A stretch of DNA of 40,409 bases from Chara braunii (lineage: Eukaryota > Streptophyta > Charophyceae > Charales > Characeae): positions 1,216,516-1,256,924 of the forward strand of contig BFEA01000374.1 in NCBI GenBank assembly GCA_003427395.1, read 5' to 3'. The position numbers and the translations under genes are program-made. Shown one piece after another: positions 30,183-40,302 of this stretch. How positions within the stretch are numbered: position 1 is the stretch's first letter; every line of letters begins with the position of its first letter. The notes under the pieces are model-generated. The model ran no database searches and was not told where the DNA came from. It saw only the letters and a list, made by a program, of their open reading frames with translations.

Positions 30183-32536
30183 ATGACAAACTCAGGTGTT
30201 AGGGTTAGCCAATCTAGAGCGTTGGGACAAAAAACTCTTGATTTCCTGATGGAAAAAACAAAAATTACGACACTGGTCAAAGTCACAAAAGAGGTGGTCA
30301 CGCGACAAGATGGAAAGGAGGAGGAAGTGGATGTATGGGAATACCCGAAACAAGATCTGCAGTCACTTCACGATCTCTATGCATGTCATGCTGTGTTATT
30401 TAATTTTTCAGGCAAAAACAAGGAACTCTCACTCAACGAAAAAAAAAAGTGGGTGATGGAAAGGCTCAGGGAATTCCAGCACATTCCAGGCACGGAACCA
30501 GAAGTGTCATATCACAGAAGGGGAAGATTTACGGTAATGATAGTTTGTGTGGATCCAGCGTATGCACAGTTTTTACTATCTCTGGGTTCTCTAAAATGTC
30601 ATGGGTCCGTGGTAACCATTCAAGCTTGGAAGCCTCCTCAGCCACCATCGTCGGAAGCATCTAGACACAGACAGTCTATGCTTAGAGATCATTTTTGGGT
30701 ACAATTTGACCACCTGTCGGAGGGTGTGCATAGCTTTGTTCAACAACGTCTGATGGAGGAATTCCCAAATAACCCAACCATAGAGTGGCTCCCTGTTAAT
30801 CCGGACTTTCTTGCTCCGAACCATGATTCAAGGGTGGTATGTTTGGAGGTTAAGTCGGGAACTCCACCAAAGTTTCCATAGGTCTGGATTTTTCGCAGGC
30901 GGACAGAAAGAATTACTGTTTTTATTTCCACAAAAAACAATCCATTTTGCTTTAAGTGCAGGGGCAGGGGGCACTTGGGAATGCACTGGCCACATTTTGG
31001 GTCGGGGTCAGGAGGTGGTCGGCCACAATTAAAGCAATCAATGCTAGTTGAATCAGGTAACAAACCAAGTGTTTGGTTTATCAATTCAGCACAATACAGG
31101 GGCTGGATATTCGACGACAACCTGGACATTCCACAATGGGTGTGGGTTCTTCGAAGCGCACCAACGGTGAAACCGGACATCTACCCTCCATATGACAGCA
31201 GATGGAGGCAAATGGGCGCAAAGTGGATGGTGGATAGGGACGTGGGCTTTATAACTAAGCCCATGATAGATGATGCCTCATTGTTGGACGATAGGCAGAG
31301 ACTACAGACCATGGTAGAGCTGCACAAGGTGGGCCAAGCAGCGGAGCTGGCCTTTTTGGAGAACAGAAGAGCAAGAGAGGAGGCACAAAAGTCAGAAGCA
31401 GAGGGATGTTTAGAGGAAAAGGAGGACGATGTTGTACAGGGAAGTAAGACCGATTCAAGTAGTAAGGAATTGAGGGAGGAAGAGACGAAAGAGGATGAGG
31501 GTGATAGGGTCACTGAAGGGGAGGGGAAGGGGGGGGAATCATCAGCCTCTCTTAAGAGGAAAATCAGTGACAGGGAATCAATGAAGGGAGATAGCTCATG
31601 CTAAGGGCCTAAGCGACCACATGTGGGGAAGGGAGCAGATGAAGCTTCCACACAGGGGGAACAGGAGCACAAGGCAGATATGGAAGAAGAAGGCAAGGGG
31701 GAGCAAGGATCTCAAGGGGAAAAAATGGAAATTACAGCCTCTTCAGATGACACGTCGGCGTCAACTTCAATGGACCAGCAAACAGAACATGGGCCTTCAA
31801 TAGGTCGAACCAGCTCTACAAACAGATCACCTTCAGGTGATACGGAAAACACAACAGAGGATTTGAGGGCGGAGGAGGATGAAGGAGCAGGGAAAATGTC
31901 ACATGATTCGGATTCAGATACAGATTTGGATCGGGACAGTGACAAGGGGGAAGAGGAAGGGGAGGAGGAAGAAGGGGAGGACGAACCGGAGTCACTAGCA
32001 CAGTGGATCAAACACGTTCACAAGCTGAAGTGGGAGAGACACATTGAATGTGAGATTCGTCTGGCACACCACAAGCATCTGCGCAATTTGAAACAAGCCA
32101 TAGCAGCGGGGGATGACATTACAACAACGAACAAATTCGAGAGACTGAAGAATGAACAGGAGGTTAATGAGTTTTACGCTACGCAATATGGATGGAAGGC
32201 GAGGTTGGACAAGAATGACATCACGGTGCACAATGTTGGGTGCGCCAAGCAGTTCATCTGGCCCAAATTTTACCAGCCACATAGTCTGAAGAGATCCGAA
32301 CAGAAACGAAGGGCCCGACAGCAAGAAGCGGAGCGATTGGGAAGTAGTGATCAGGCTTTGTCAGATTCCGCCCAGGGGTTAGGTGTGGATGAACAGATGG
32401 AAGAGGAAAAGAGGCAAGCAGCGATCTTGGAGGCACAAGTCGAGGCTCTCAGGGATCAGAACAGGGAATTGGAGGAAGACACTGCAAATTTGCAGAGAAT
32501 AGCCTACACTCCACACGCAAACATCAATGCAGCGGC
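30183..32536 (+). pseudogene. LINE ORF1, N-terminal part on the inverted arm (two in-frame stops)
   Basis: From ATG 30183 a single frame runs through the whole arm, broken only by TAG 30879-30881 and TAA 31602-31604. The latter replaces CAA seen in the other arm. The N-terminal 230 residues resemble the DUF4283-type domain of plant LINE ORF1 proteins, with LLSLGSLKCHGSVVTIQAWK near residue 136. A zinc knuckle follows, CFKCRGRGHLGMHW at 30948-30989, where the last Cys of CCHC has become Trp. The rest matches the minus-strand copy: KPMIDDASLL, the acidic tract and the coiled coil EALRDQNRELEED, up to NINAA at 32533. Beyond the junction the frame runs on by chance through the LTR end and primer site to 32669, giving a fused tail that is not LINE protein. 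Confidence 0.88.
31253..32533 (+). repeat. Inverted repeat, right arm (LINE ORF1)
   Basis: Partner of 27362-28638 in opposite orientation. Homology begins at CTAAGCCCATGATAGATG on this strand and ends at ATCAATGCAGCG. Confidence 0.9.
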
Positions 32537-32571
32537 CTTTCTGTATATCGTTCCCACTCATATTCCTTGCA
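32537..32571 (+). repeat. 5' LTR of the chromovirus, last 34 bases
   Basis: TTTCTGTATATCGTTCCCAC continues to ATTCCTTGCA and matches 40191-40224 with one mismatch. Together with 21120-21911 it rebuilds one complete LTR. Confidence 0.92.
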
Positions 32572-32574
32572 ATT

Positions 32575-32586
32575 TGGTATCGGAGC
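32575..32586 (+). promoter_or_regulatory. Primer binding site (initiator tRNA-Met type)
   Basis: TGGTATCGGAGC differs at one position from TGGTATCAGAGC, the usual plant site complementary to the 3' end of initiator tRNA-Met. It lies three bases after the LTR end, where minus-strand DNA synthesis is primed. Confidence 0.82.
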
Positions 32587-33848
32587 TGGTTCGAGATTGC
32601 GACTTACCTGACGCTGGCGACATTGTTACTTGGTGCGCTGACGATGCTTCTGTGCAGCGCTTGATATAGCAGGGCCCGGGTAGAGGGGCCGGCCACAAGA
32701 AGGTTGTGGCAACAGCGTGGGAACTCTGGTAAAAGCGGATGTATGTATGATGATGAGAGCATGCTGATGTGGCATTTTGGCTGAGGTGGCACTGCATTGC
32801 GTTGTGGGTGGTACCAAAGCTATGATCGGTCATCAAAATGCACATCGGCTCAATTGGTGAGAAATCTGTGGTTGGGGGCAGCTATCTCCAGGTACGTTGT
32901 GCCCTTACCTTATCTACCCTCTCAATCTCTTCTTACCATGAGGAAGTGACTCCAACCTTGAGTGTCCTCTCTTCGGTGTGAGGAGTCGTGAGCGCTCTAC
33001 CTTGAGAGATGACATTCTTCCCGGTGGCGCATCTGGCAGGAGAGGGCGGTGCCTCTGAAGGGCCCTGGTCAAAGCACGGGTCACAGTCACCATGCCAACC
33101 CATGGGAGTAGTACACGCAGGCCATGCTGCTTTGTCCTTTGAGGCTCTTTGCTGCGTTGATAGGAGGGGTGGGGTGTGCGGACTGACCAATCCTTTGCAA
33201 ACGCTACCCAAACCATCTATAAACATTTCTGGCAGGTGTCTGATTTGTCGACTGGCTGTGATCGTCGTCCTGATTGCGATGTTAAATAATTCCTGAGGTC
33301 CGTGGGGGTTGTCCGTAAACTGCCTCTTGATCAGCCAGATGAGTCAGACGTAAGGCTCGTTGCACGTGAGGATAAACAACGGGCAGTTCTGGTCATAAGC
33401 ATATGCCTTGGGCACAGGGGTGGGCCGCTAATGCACACCTTAGACACTGTCGCTTAATGATGGCTACAGGCACGTTGGATACAGGGGAGGAAGATACCAA
33501 TTGAGACTCAACTGTCAGACACAACTATACCCAATGTGCATACATCTGCTCAAATAATTTATTTTTATTTTGATTAGTTGGTCGACAGACTGCTAACACC
33601 TCACAGACAGCCTAAACTAGAACTGTAGTGTTCTACCATAGCCAGTTCTCCTCGAAGCTGCTGTAAGAGAACTAATCAAAGCAGATTTAGATTATGTGTA
33701 CAGTCTGTGTGAACGCTGTTGATATCGCTTGAACGATAGTCTAGGTAACTCGTCGGATATTTAACCTTATTTATTTTTAAAACCGGTCAGACGCATGCTG
33801 CAGTAGTTTCCAGAGTGGATACTAGTGCAGACAGCGTCTGCCTAGCCG
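32587..33848 (+). other. Chromovirus leader, non-coding
   Basis: About 1.26 kb between the primer site and gag. I see no convincing gene. The short open stretches around 32914-33296 are mutually overlapping shadows on both strands. An AT-rich patch at about 33553-33575 is the only compositional feature. Confidence 0.6.
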
Positions 33849-35606
33849 ATGAGTGGATCGGAAGGTGGTGAAGGTACAACTGACGATAGAAGGCAGACTA
33901 GGCGTGATTCGCTTAGGGTACTTGTAGTGTTCCAGGTCCTACTAGGAGAAGAAAGAAGGCTAAGGGTCGAAGCAAGGGCCCGTAATCTTGAGATTGCCAA
34001 GGAAGTAGCAGCAACTGTAGAGAGGACGTTAGCGGCAGGAGAAGCTAGCGCAGTAGCAATGCCTACCTCTGCAGCAACATCTACAGCAACCTCGTCTGGT
34101 CAGCAGACCAGCTCGCAGTCCAGCTCCAGTACGTCAGGAGCTGGCACTAGTCACATGGCGGGCTTGCAGTTCTCGCCGCACCCGGGAGTAGATGGAGCTC
34201 CAACAAGTAGAGAGGATCCGCTTAAGGCTAGAGGAGGAACTTAAAAAGGCTATTGAAAGAGATAATCAAATTAGAAAGAGACGTGTCAGACTTGAGGGTA
34301 GGGCGGCAGACAAAGCTGCTTTAGAGGGGACTCAACGCTTGACGACACCGCAAGGATTCTCAAGGCGAGCATCCTGTCCATGCATGCATACATGGACAAC
34401 AAACCGGACGCTATCTAGGACACCCTCGACCAGATCCTCAATGCCATGCACAGGCCAGGAGTCAGGCCAGCAGTTTTGCCATCGCTGCCATTCTCGGCGA
34501 TGATAAGCTCGTATCCGCCTCAGTCTGGTACCACACCAAGCGGTACTTCAGCAGCAGCAGCACAAACTGTTGCTTCTTCATCTTCTGGTCCAACGGTTGG
34601 AGATACACCACAGTCGCCACCTGTCCCACCAGCGGGACAACAACAGCCTTGGTACCCCAAGACCCCATTGAAACCACCCCCAACCTTCTCAAGAAATAAG
34701 AAGGATGAGGCTTTCGACACTTGGTTGAGAACGGTGCCAGTGTGGGTGAGGGCGAAGAGGACGTTGGTAGAGGAGGAAGTGATAACTGCTGCATCCTATT
34801 TGGAGGGATCGACAACTCACTAGTTGAAAGGATTGGTTGCCTCAAAGAGGTTCGACAAAAATAAGACCCATACCCTAAAAAGCTTTATGGATTTGGTGGA
34901 AGCGAGATGGCACAACCCGCAACAGGCACAGATTGCCATTGATGGGTTGCTGAAACTTGATACTAAAAAGTTTAAGTCTGTGCGCGAGCTCACCTCTGTC
35001 GTAGAGCGTTTGATTGTTGTTCCCGGGGTACAATACAATCCACAGGCCTTATTGACCATGTTCTTGAGGTGTCTTCCCACAAACATCAAGAACTTATTAG
35101 CCAGCGAAGCTCGGCTAGAGTATCACAGTTTTAAGACCTCTAGCAAGAAGGCTTTAGATTTAGAGGCCACGCTAGGAGGTGTTGAACAACTCCCTACGGA
35201 AGAAAGAAAGAAGAGGGGTCCACAAGAATGGAAGAAGAAGGGGAGTTGATTGATGATGGTCGAGGCCGATGGTACTCAGACCGAGATCGAGGATTTCTCC
35301 GACCTTGTGGACAGTACAGAGATAGACAGCGAGGATGATGCTGAGGGTAGCAACCTCGTTGTTGTAGTAAAGGGTAAGGCAGGTGGCCGCGACAAGGGCG
35401 GTCAACAGAGGAGTCAGGGGCAAAACCCGAACCCGCACAAGATAGCGGCTTGGGTTCACGTAGGTTTGGATCAAGATGTGTGGTGGGACCGTTTTACGCG
35501 GGGTGCTTGCATTACCTGCGGTGAGTATGACCATCAGCAGTTTCAATGCAAGAACGCAAAGGTCCCGCAGAAGATAGCACCTAAAGGTGGGATTCCTTCT
35601 TCCTAG
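33849..35606 (+). pseudogene. gag: Chromovirus gag (capsid/nucleocapsid), broken
   Basis: Gag forms the intracellular particle that packages the element RNA. The start ATG 33849 opens a Ser/Thr/Ala-rich N terminus. The frame shifts near 34200 to LRLEEELKKAIERDNQIRKR, a probable coiled coil, and returns near 34350 to the first frame. That frame then has stops at 34416-34418, 34821-34823 and 35247-35249. The capsid region includes FDTWLRTVPVWVRAKR and TLKSFMDLVEARW. A CCHC zinc knuckle, CITCGEYDHQQFQC, is intact at about 35509-35550 and binds RNA. The frame ends at TAG 35604-35606, which may be a mutation, since many chromoviruses read Gag and Pol as one protein. At 34821 TAG probably replaces TGG. 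Confidence 0.85.
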
Positions 35607-36434
35607 AGCGGTGCCTCTATGAGTTCCGGCTCCGGAAACACCCAGGGCCAGTAGAAGTTGTAGCTGCTTCTACTCTCATTGAAGCGGGTGATGTACCCTC
35701 CCCGTTTCAAGAGTAGGCCGAAGCTTTTGACTCCTTAGTCACCCCACAGACGCATCCTGACCCAGTGATACTCTTGTGAGTCCTGGGTGGCACTAAGTCA
35801 AGGTCCTAGAGGGGAGCACTTCGTTATGGTAGTTGGTGTAGTAGATTGCAAGTGCGGTGCCTTCGTAGATATCGGCTCCTCGCGAACTTTATAAGTCACG
35901 ACTGTGTTGATAGACTGTGCCTACAGGACCGGGTGCAGCGCCTTAGTACACCGGTAGCATCTACTCTGGCCAACAAAGAGCGCATGTTGGTGGAGGACTA
36001 CGTTTAGGACGTGGTCTGCACTTTCTCCTATGCATAAGATTTTGTTCCTAGTTAGCGACGACCTACCATTTGACATGTTGTTACTACCTTGAGGTTGCCA
36101 AGCCTCAGTTTGACTGGGACAGGAAAGTCCTGAAGCATGAGCTGCCTAATGGGAGAACCGTTAGACTAGCTAAATATAAGGCTAGTAGGTTAATTGACTC
36201 CTACGGGTGTTTGTGCTCATCGGCCTTCTATAATTACTATAAACAGAGCCAAGCGGAAGGTATGTACCTGGTCTTTATCTCTGAGAAAGGGGAAGCCGTT
36301 AAATGACCCCCAAAGATAGAGAGTGTGGTTGCCGAGTACCCTAATCTGTTTGACGATCCCACAGGTGTCATAGATAGGGAGGTTGTCCATGCCATAAAAA
36401 TCATCCCTGGGTACCCAAAGGGAGAATCTATAGG
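35607..36434 (+). pseudogene. pol: Chromovirus pol: aspartic protease and linker, heavily broken
   Basis: Several stops occur here. In the gag frame at about 35862-35888 the bases read FVDIGSSRTL, corresponding to the retropepsin active site 'D-T/S-G-S-S-R' with Thr changed to Ile, so the copy would be inactive. From 36070 a different frame reads FDWDRKVLKHELPNGRTVRL and VAEYPNLFDDPTG, then [12 protein letters not shown], with a stop at 36304-36306. This corresponds to the linker and the N-terminal edge of reverse transcriptase ('H-x-I-x-L-x-P-G-x-x-P'). Confidence 0.75.
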
Positions 36435-37199
36435 ATGGCTCCGACTGAGTTGGACGAGCTTCGGCGGCAACTGAAAGAGCTCATAGAAAAGGGTTGGATG
36501 CGGCCTGGCATCTCCCCCTTCGGCTTACCAGTTTTATTCGTACCGAAGAAGGGGGGATCACTGAGGATGTGCATTGATTATAGGGGCCTCAATGCCATCA
36601 CCGTTAAAAACGCAAAGCCCCTACCACACATCGATGGCCTACTGGATAGGGTGCAGGGATGTAAGTACTTTACCAAGATAGACTTGAAGTTCGACTACCA
36701 TCAAATTGCCATTAGACTGGAGGACCAACACAAAACCGCATTTCAGACCAGGTACGGTCTGTACGAGTTTGTGGTGATGCCTTTCGGCCTTTGCAATGCG
36801 TCGGGTACATTCCAGTACACCATGAACATGATCTTCCGTGACTACTTGGATAAGTTTATCGTCGTGTACCTCGACGACATTCTTATCTTCAGTAGGACTG
36901 TCGAGGAGCATGCTCAGCATGTAGACAAAGTCCTTTCTCTCCTTCGGCAACACAAGTATAAGATAAATTTAGAGAAATGTCCGTTTGGTCGTACTAAAAT
37001 CTTGTACTTGGTCATGAATTATCCACAGAATGGATTAGGCTGGAAGATGCGAAGGTTGCTAGCATTAGAGACTGGCCACGACCCAAGTCTGTGTCTGAGG
37101 TCAAATCTTTATGGGGGCTGTGTGGTTATTGCCGCAATTTTGTACAAAACTATAGTACGATCGCATCTCCCTTGACTAATCTAACACGCCTTTGACACT
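36435..37199 (+). pseudogene. pol: Chromovirus pol: reverse transcriptase
   Basis: This frame copies the element RNA into DNA. It is open from 36435 and keeps the family's blocks in order: [46 protein letters not shown] with the first catalytic Asp, [18 protein letters not shown], and [11 protein letters not shown] with the YLDD centre at about residue 137. KFDYHQ replaces the usual 'K/R-S-G-Y-H-Q'. Near 37007 the frame shifts, and the connection region (GHELS, then [32 protein letters not shown]) continues in another phase to a TGA at about 37190. The other open frame to 37175 is nonsense after that point. Confidence 0.9.
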
Positions 37200-37700
37200 C
37201 CATGGGAATGGACAGACGCATGTGAGGCTACTTTCAAAAGATTGAAGCGTGCCCTTACACATCATGAGGTTCTCATGGTTCCCGATCCTCGAAGGCCATT
37301 TGTAGTGACCACTGACGCAAGCCAATATGCCATTGGCGTAGTGTTGGCTTAGCAGGAAAGGAAAAAGTTAAGGCCGATCGAGTACATGAGTAAGAAGATG
37401 CCATCCAAGAAATTGGTGAAGTCTGCCTATGAAAGGTAACTCTACGCCCTTTACAAGGCACTTGTCCACTGGAGGCACTATTTGTTGGGACGGTTCTTCT
37501 ATTTGAGGACTGACCATCAGACACTCAAGTGGATCAAGACACAACCTGTTCTCTCTGACGCACTCAAATGCTGGATTGAAGTCATAAATCAGTATGACTT
37601 CAAGTTAGATCACGTGAAAGGAGCGTATAACAAGGTTGCTGATGCATTGTCATGTAGGGCAGACTACCTGGGTGCGCTGATTACCGAGTTTGGCTTATCG
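37200..37700 (+). pseudogene. pol: Chromovirus pol: RNase H
   Basis: RNase H removes the RNA template from the hybrid. The frame reads PWEWTDACEATFKRLKRAL, then VVTTDASQYAIGVVL with the first catalytic Asp, a stop at 37350-37352, IEYMSKKMPSKK, SAYER and a stop at 37437-37439. LYALYKALVHWRHYLLG, YLRTDHQTLKWI and VADALSCRADYL follow. The Asp, Glu and Asp positions of the family are all recognisable. The two stops are single-base changes within otherwise conserved wording. Confidence 0.88.
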
Positions 37701-39096
37701 GACAATGTAACTCGATCCTTAGTGGAAGCCTACAAGGAAGACCATGTCACGATGGACATCATCCACAAACTTGAGGCCCAGGACAAGGCCACAACAAATG
37801 AGTTTGTGATGGTGGATGGGTTGCTCGTTCTTGAGAAGGCAGGGTTCAAGAGACTAGTTGTGCCCTCTAGAGAGATTTTGCGTAGTTTATTTTTAGGCGA
37901 ATGCCATGATGCAATAGGACACTTCGGCTACAAGAAGACTTGGTACAGCGATTCTGGTGGTCTAACATGCTTGACGATGCAAAGACCTATGTTCAAACTT
38001 GCCAAGTCTGTCAGCAGGATACGTCGTGGACTCAAGCCCGGCTTGGGTTACTAAAGCCTTTACCCATTCCCGCTGGTTCACCAAGTACGCTAGACTAATC
38101 GCCATGCCTGAGAGTGCCAAGACTGAGCATGTCATCAAGTTATTTATGGATAACTGGGTGCATGATTTTGGTGATAGAGATTTCTGGTTCACCAGCGAGA
38201 TGTGGAAAAAGGCCGCTGAACAGATGGGCAGCCAGCTCCAAATGACATATGGGAGTCATCTTGAAGCCAATGGGCAGGCTGAACAGATGAACCGAGTGGT
38301 GCAGCATCTCCTGAGGCACTATATCAAGCCCAGCCAGGATGACTGGGATGAGAAACTACCTGTCATCGCCAGCCTGTACAATAATGTTGTACATAGCACC
38401 ACCGGCGTTAATCCTAATCAGTTGCATCTGGGGTGGAAGCCTATATCTGCTCTAAACTTCCTCCTGCCTGAAAATTGAACTGCTGCACCTCCTGGAACCA
38501 TTAAATTTGGTGTCTAGTATGAGAAATTGTTGCAGCAGACAATTGAGCACATCAAGAAATCTCAGGAAGCAATGATCGCTTATGAGAACAAGCATCGCCG
38601 ACAGTCCACATTTCAGGTAGGGGAACGTGTCTGGGTCAAGGCTAGTGAGTTGGGACAGGAGTTTGGCATCTCTAGAAAACTAATGCCTCAGTATTTCGGT
38701 CCCTGGGAAGTCTTAGATATTGTGGGTAGTGATTTGGATGGTCCCTTGTACCTGATTCGTATCCCTGGGCACCTACGCACTTACCCTGTGTTTCACGCCT
38801 CAAAGCTTGCACCTTTCGCTGAGACAGAACGGTTCCCATCAAGGAGATCTATGCTGCCCCCAACCATGGATGGTCATGTGGACGTCGACGATATCCTGGA
38901 GCACAGAGACATGCCTGTTCCCAAGCCAGCTGGCAGGGGTAGACCGCCTAAACCTGCGAGAGAGTACAGAGTACGGTTCAGACATCATATTGATCCCAAG
39001 GAAGATCGATGGTCCACAAGAGAGGAACTTGTCAAGACAACTCCTCAGATCGTGGCCGAGTATGAAAGAAAATTGATGGGGAAAGCACCAGCATGA
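37701..39096 (+). pseudogene. pol: Chromovirus pol: integrase with chromodomain, catalytic core deleted in part
   Basis: Integrase joins element DNA to the host chromosome. The HHCC zinc domain is present: HDAIGHFG at about 37906-37929, then after a frameshift near 37945 FWWSNMLDDA and CQVCQQ at 38000-38017. Next comes LLKPLPIPAG, and then the text jumps to RWFTKYARLIAMP. The segment that normally holds 'W-x-x-x-x-x-D-F-I' and the first catalytic Asp is missing, about 25-30 residues. The second Asp (FGDRDFWFTSEMW) and the Glu (ANGQAEQMNR) remain. Stops lie at 38476-38478 and 38515-38517. The C-terminal domain includes VGERVWVKASEL and LMPQYFGPWEVLDIV. A chromodomain, VDDILEHRDMPVPK then YRVRFRHHIDPKEDRWS, ends at 39096. 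Confidence 0.92.
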
Positions 39097-39121
39097 AGCA
39101 TCTCAGCGGACTTTCGAAGCT

Positions 39122-39134
39122 AAGGAGGATGGAA
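39122..39134 (+). promoter_or_regulatory. Polypurine tract
   Basis: AAGGAGGATGGAA lies directly before the 3' LTR, where plus-strand DNA synthesis is primed. One T interrupts the purines. Confidence 0.75.
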
Positions 39135-40224
39135 TGCGAGGAATGAGCCCTCGCGGGGCCCTTGTCAAGCATGCACATGTTCTGGGCAGAGCCCCCCAGC
39201 AAGCCAAGTGCCCGCCCTAAGTGAAGGCGGGCCTGAATAATCACTGAAGGCCAAAATTTGACATTTTGCATATGTGGGTACTCAGGCTGTTGCAGCCCGC
39301 CAGTTGTTTGAGTGGACCCGTGAACCTCCCTAAGCTGCGTCGTACAGTTTGGCCCAGGCCTTGGCAGTTGCACCTGGGCACATACACACAATGCAGGGCC
39401 GATACATCACGAAGTGGCCACAGGCCTACGCAAAGGCAGCACTGTCGACGTACGTACCCCGGGTCCTGTGCAGATGCAGCAAACGGCCCAAGTCTGGAGC
39501 CTCAGGCCGTGCCCAACTGTAAACGGCCCAGGCCCTCAACTGTAGCACCGGGCCTGGGCACAGGCACTGGGGCCCAACGGGAAGCTACTGGAAGCTTCCA
39601 GCCAGGCCACACGCAGCCAAACAGACGCTGCCACTTCCATATAGGAAGGATGGCAGCCAGGGTCAGGCATTCTGGCCCACACAGGCAATGCAGTCACGCT
39701 GTTGCGCTGCTGCGTTAGAGGCTGCGTGCTGCGCTGAGGCCAGAGCACGTGCGGGCGCGTGTGAGGTGAAGAGGGGGCGCCGCTGGGCAGCGGAGCGCAA
39801 GCAGCCATAGCCGGGCTGCAGGGAGCTAGGGGGTGAGAGGGCGATCGGTGGTCTTCAGGAAGGAGGCGAGTGTGGGTGGACAGGGTCTGATGAGGGGAGA
39901 TGAGATACGTACCTGGTACATGAGAGAGAGAGGTCGGCTATGGTCTTCGAGAGTCGAAGTGAGCCTGTTGCGAGAATGCTGATGTAGTTAGGATAGTCGA
40001 GTAGTGTAGGCTGGGAGCTGCGCGCCAGACAGAGAGGAGCGACTTTGGATACTGTGTTGGTGTGGCCTGAGGGATTGAACGTTGGCTCATTACTTCATTG
40101 TATTGCTCTTATTTGGATGGGATCTCGGTGCATTTGTGCTCTCTGCTTGCACACGATTACTTGGACATCTGTGTGATTTCGCAACTTGGTTTTCTGTATA
40201 TCGTTCCCACTCATATTCCTCGCA
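39135..40224 (+). repeat. 3' LTR of the chromovirus (1090 bp)
   Basis: It starts TGCGAGGAAT and ends ATTCCTCGCA. The body matches the split 5' LTR. A segment at about 39472-39755 is absent from the 5' LTR; the edges share a few bases (TGC/GGGC), so it is a deletion there or an insertion here. No clear TATA box was identified. Confidence 0.93.
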
Positions 40225-40228
40225 CATC
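40225..40228. repeat. Target-site duplication CATC, right copy
   Basis: It directly follows the last base of the 3' LTR and matches 21116-21119. Confidence 0.85.
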
Positions 40229-40302
40229 AGTCCAAACATGTTTGATCTGCCATATTCCTTTTTTGGGCCTGTCATGATGCCCGCTCAGTGCGATCTTGAA
40301 AA

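Larger units (their letters stand above)
21912..32536. mobile_element. LINE inserted in the 5' LTR, 5' part inverted (twin-priming structure)
   Basis: The insert begins with a poly-T (the tail of a minus-strand LINE) and carries the LINE 3' part on the minus strand up to 28638. There it switches to the LINE 5' part in plus orientation until 32536. Six bases, CTTTCT, flank it at 21906-21911 and 32537-32542. Twin priming, in which a second reverse transcription starts inside the LINE RNA, is known to give exactly this layout. Taken together the two parts cover a LINE of about 9.3 kb: a 1.5-kb leader, an ORF1 of about 940 codons, a 63-bp gap, an ORF2 of about 1425 codons and a 0.6-kb trailer. 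The two arms share 1.28 kb, more than typical for twin priming, so two independent insertions remain possible. Confidence 0.8.
21120..40224 (+). mobile_element. Ty3/gypsy chromovirus, complete in outline, interrupted by a LINE
   Basis: The element has a split 5' LTR (21120-21911 plus 32537-32571), a primer binding site, gag, pol in the order protease, reverse transcriptase, RNase H and integrase with chromodomain, a polypurine tract and a 3' LTR (39135-40224). The LTR starts TGCGAGGAAT and ends ATTCCTCGCA, an exact 10-bp inverted repeat. A CATC duplication flanks it. The order of pol domains and the C-terminal chromodomain define the chromovirus branch, whose integrases tend to target heterochromatin. 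Every gene has stops or frameshifts, so the copy is dead. LTR divergence is roughly 5-6% over the first 340 bases by eye, plus a 284-bp length difference, so it is not a recent insertion. Confidence 0.92.

Noticed and set aside
32537-32669. C-terminal extension of LINE ORF1 (FLYIVPTHIPC and onward)
   Set aside because: This is the LTR end and the primer binding site read through by chance after the insertion junction.
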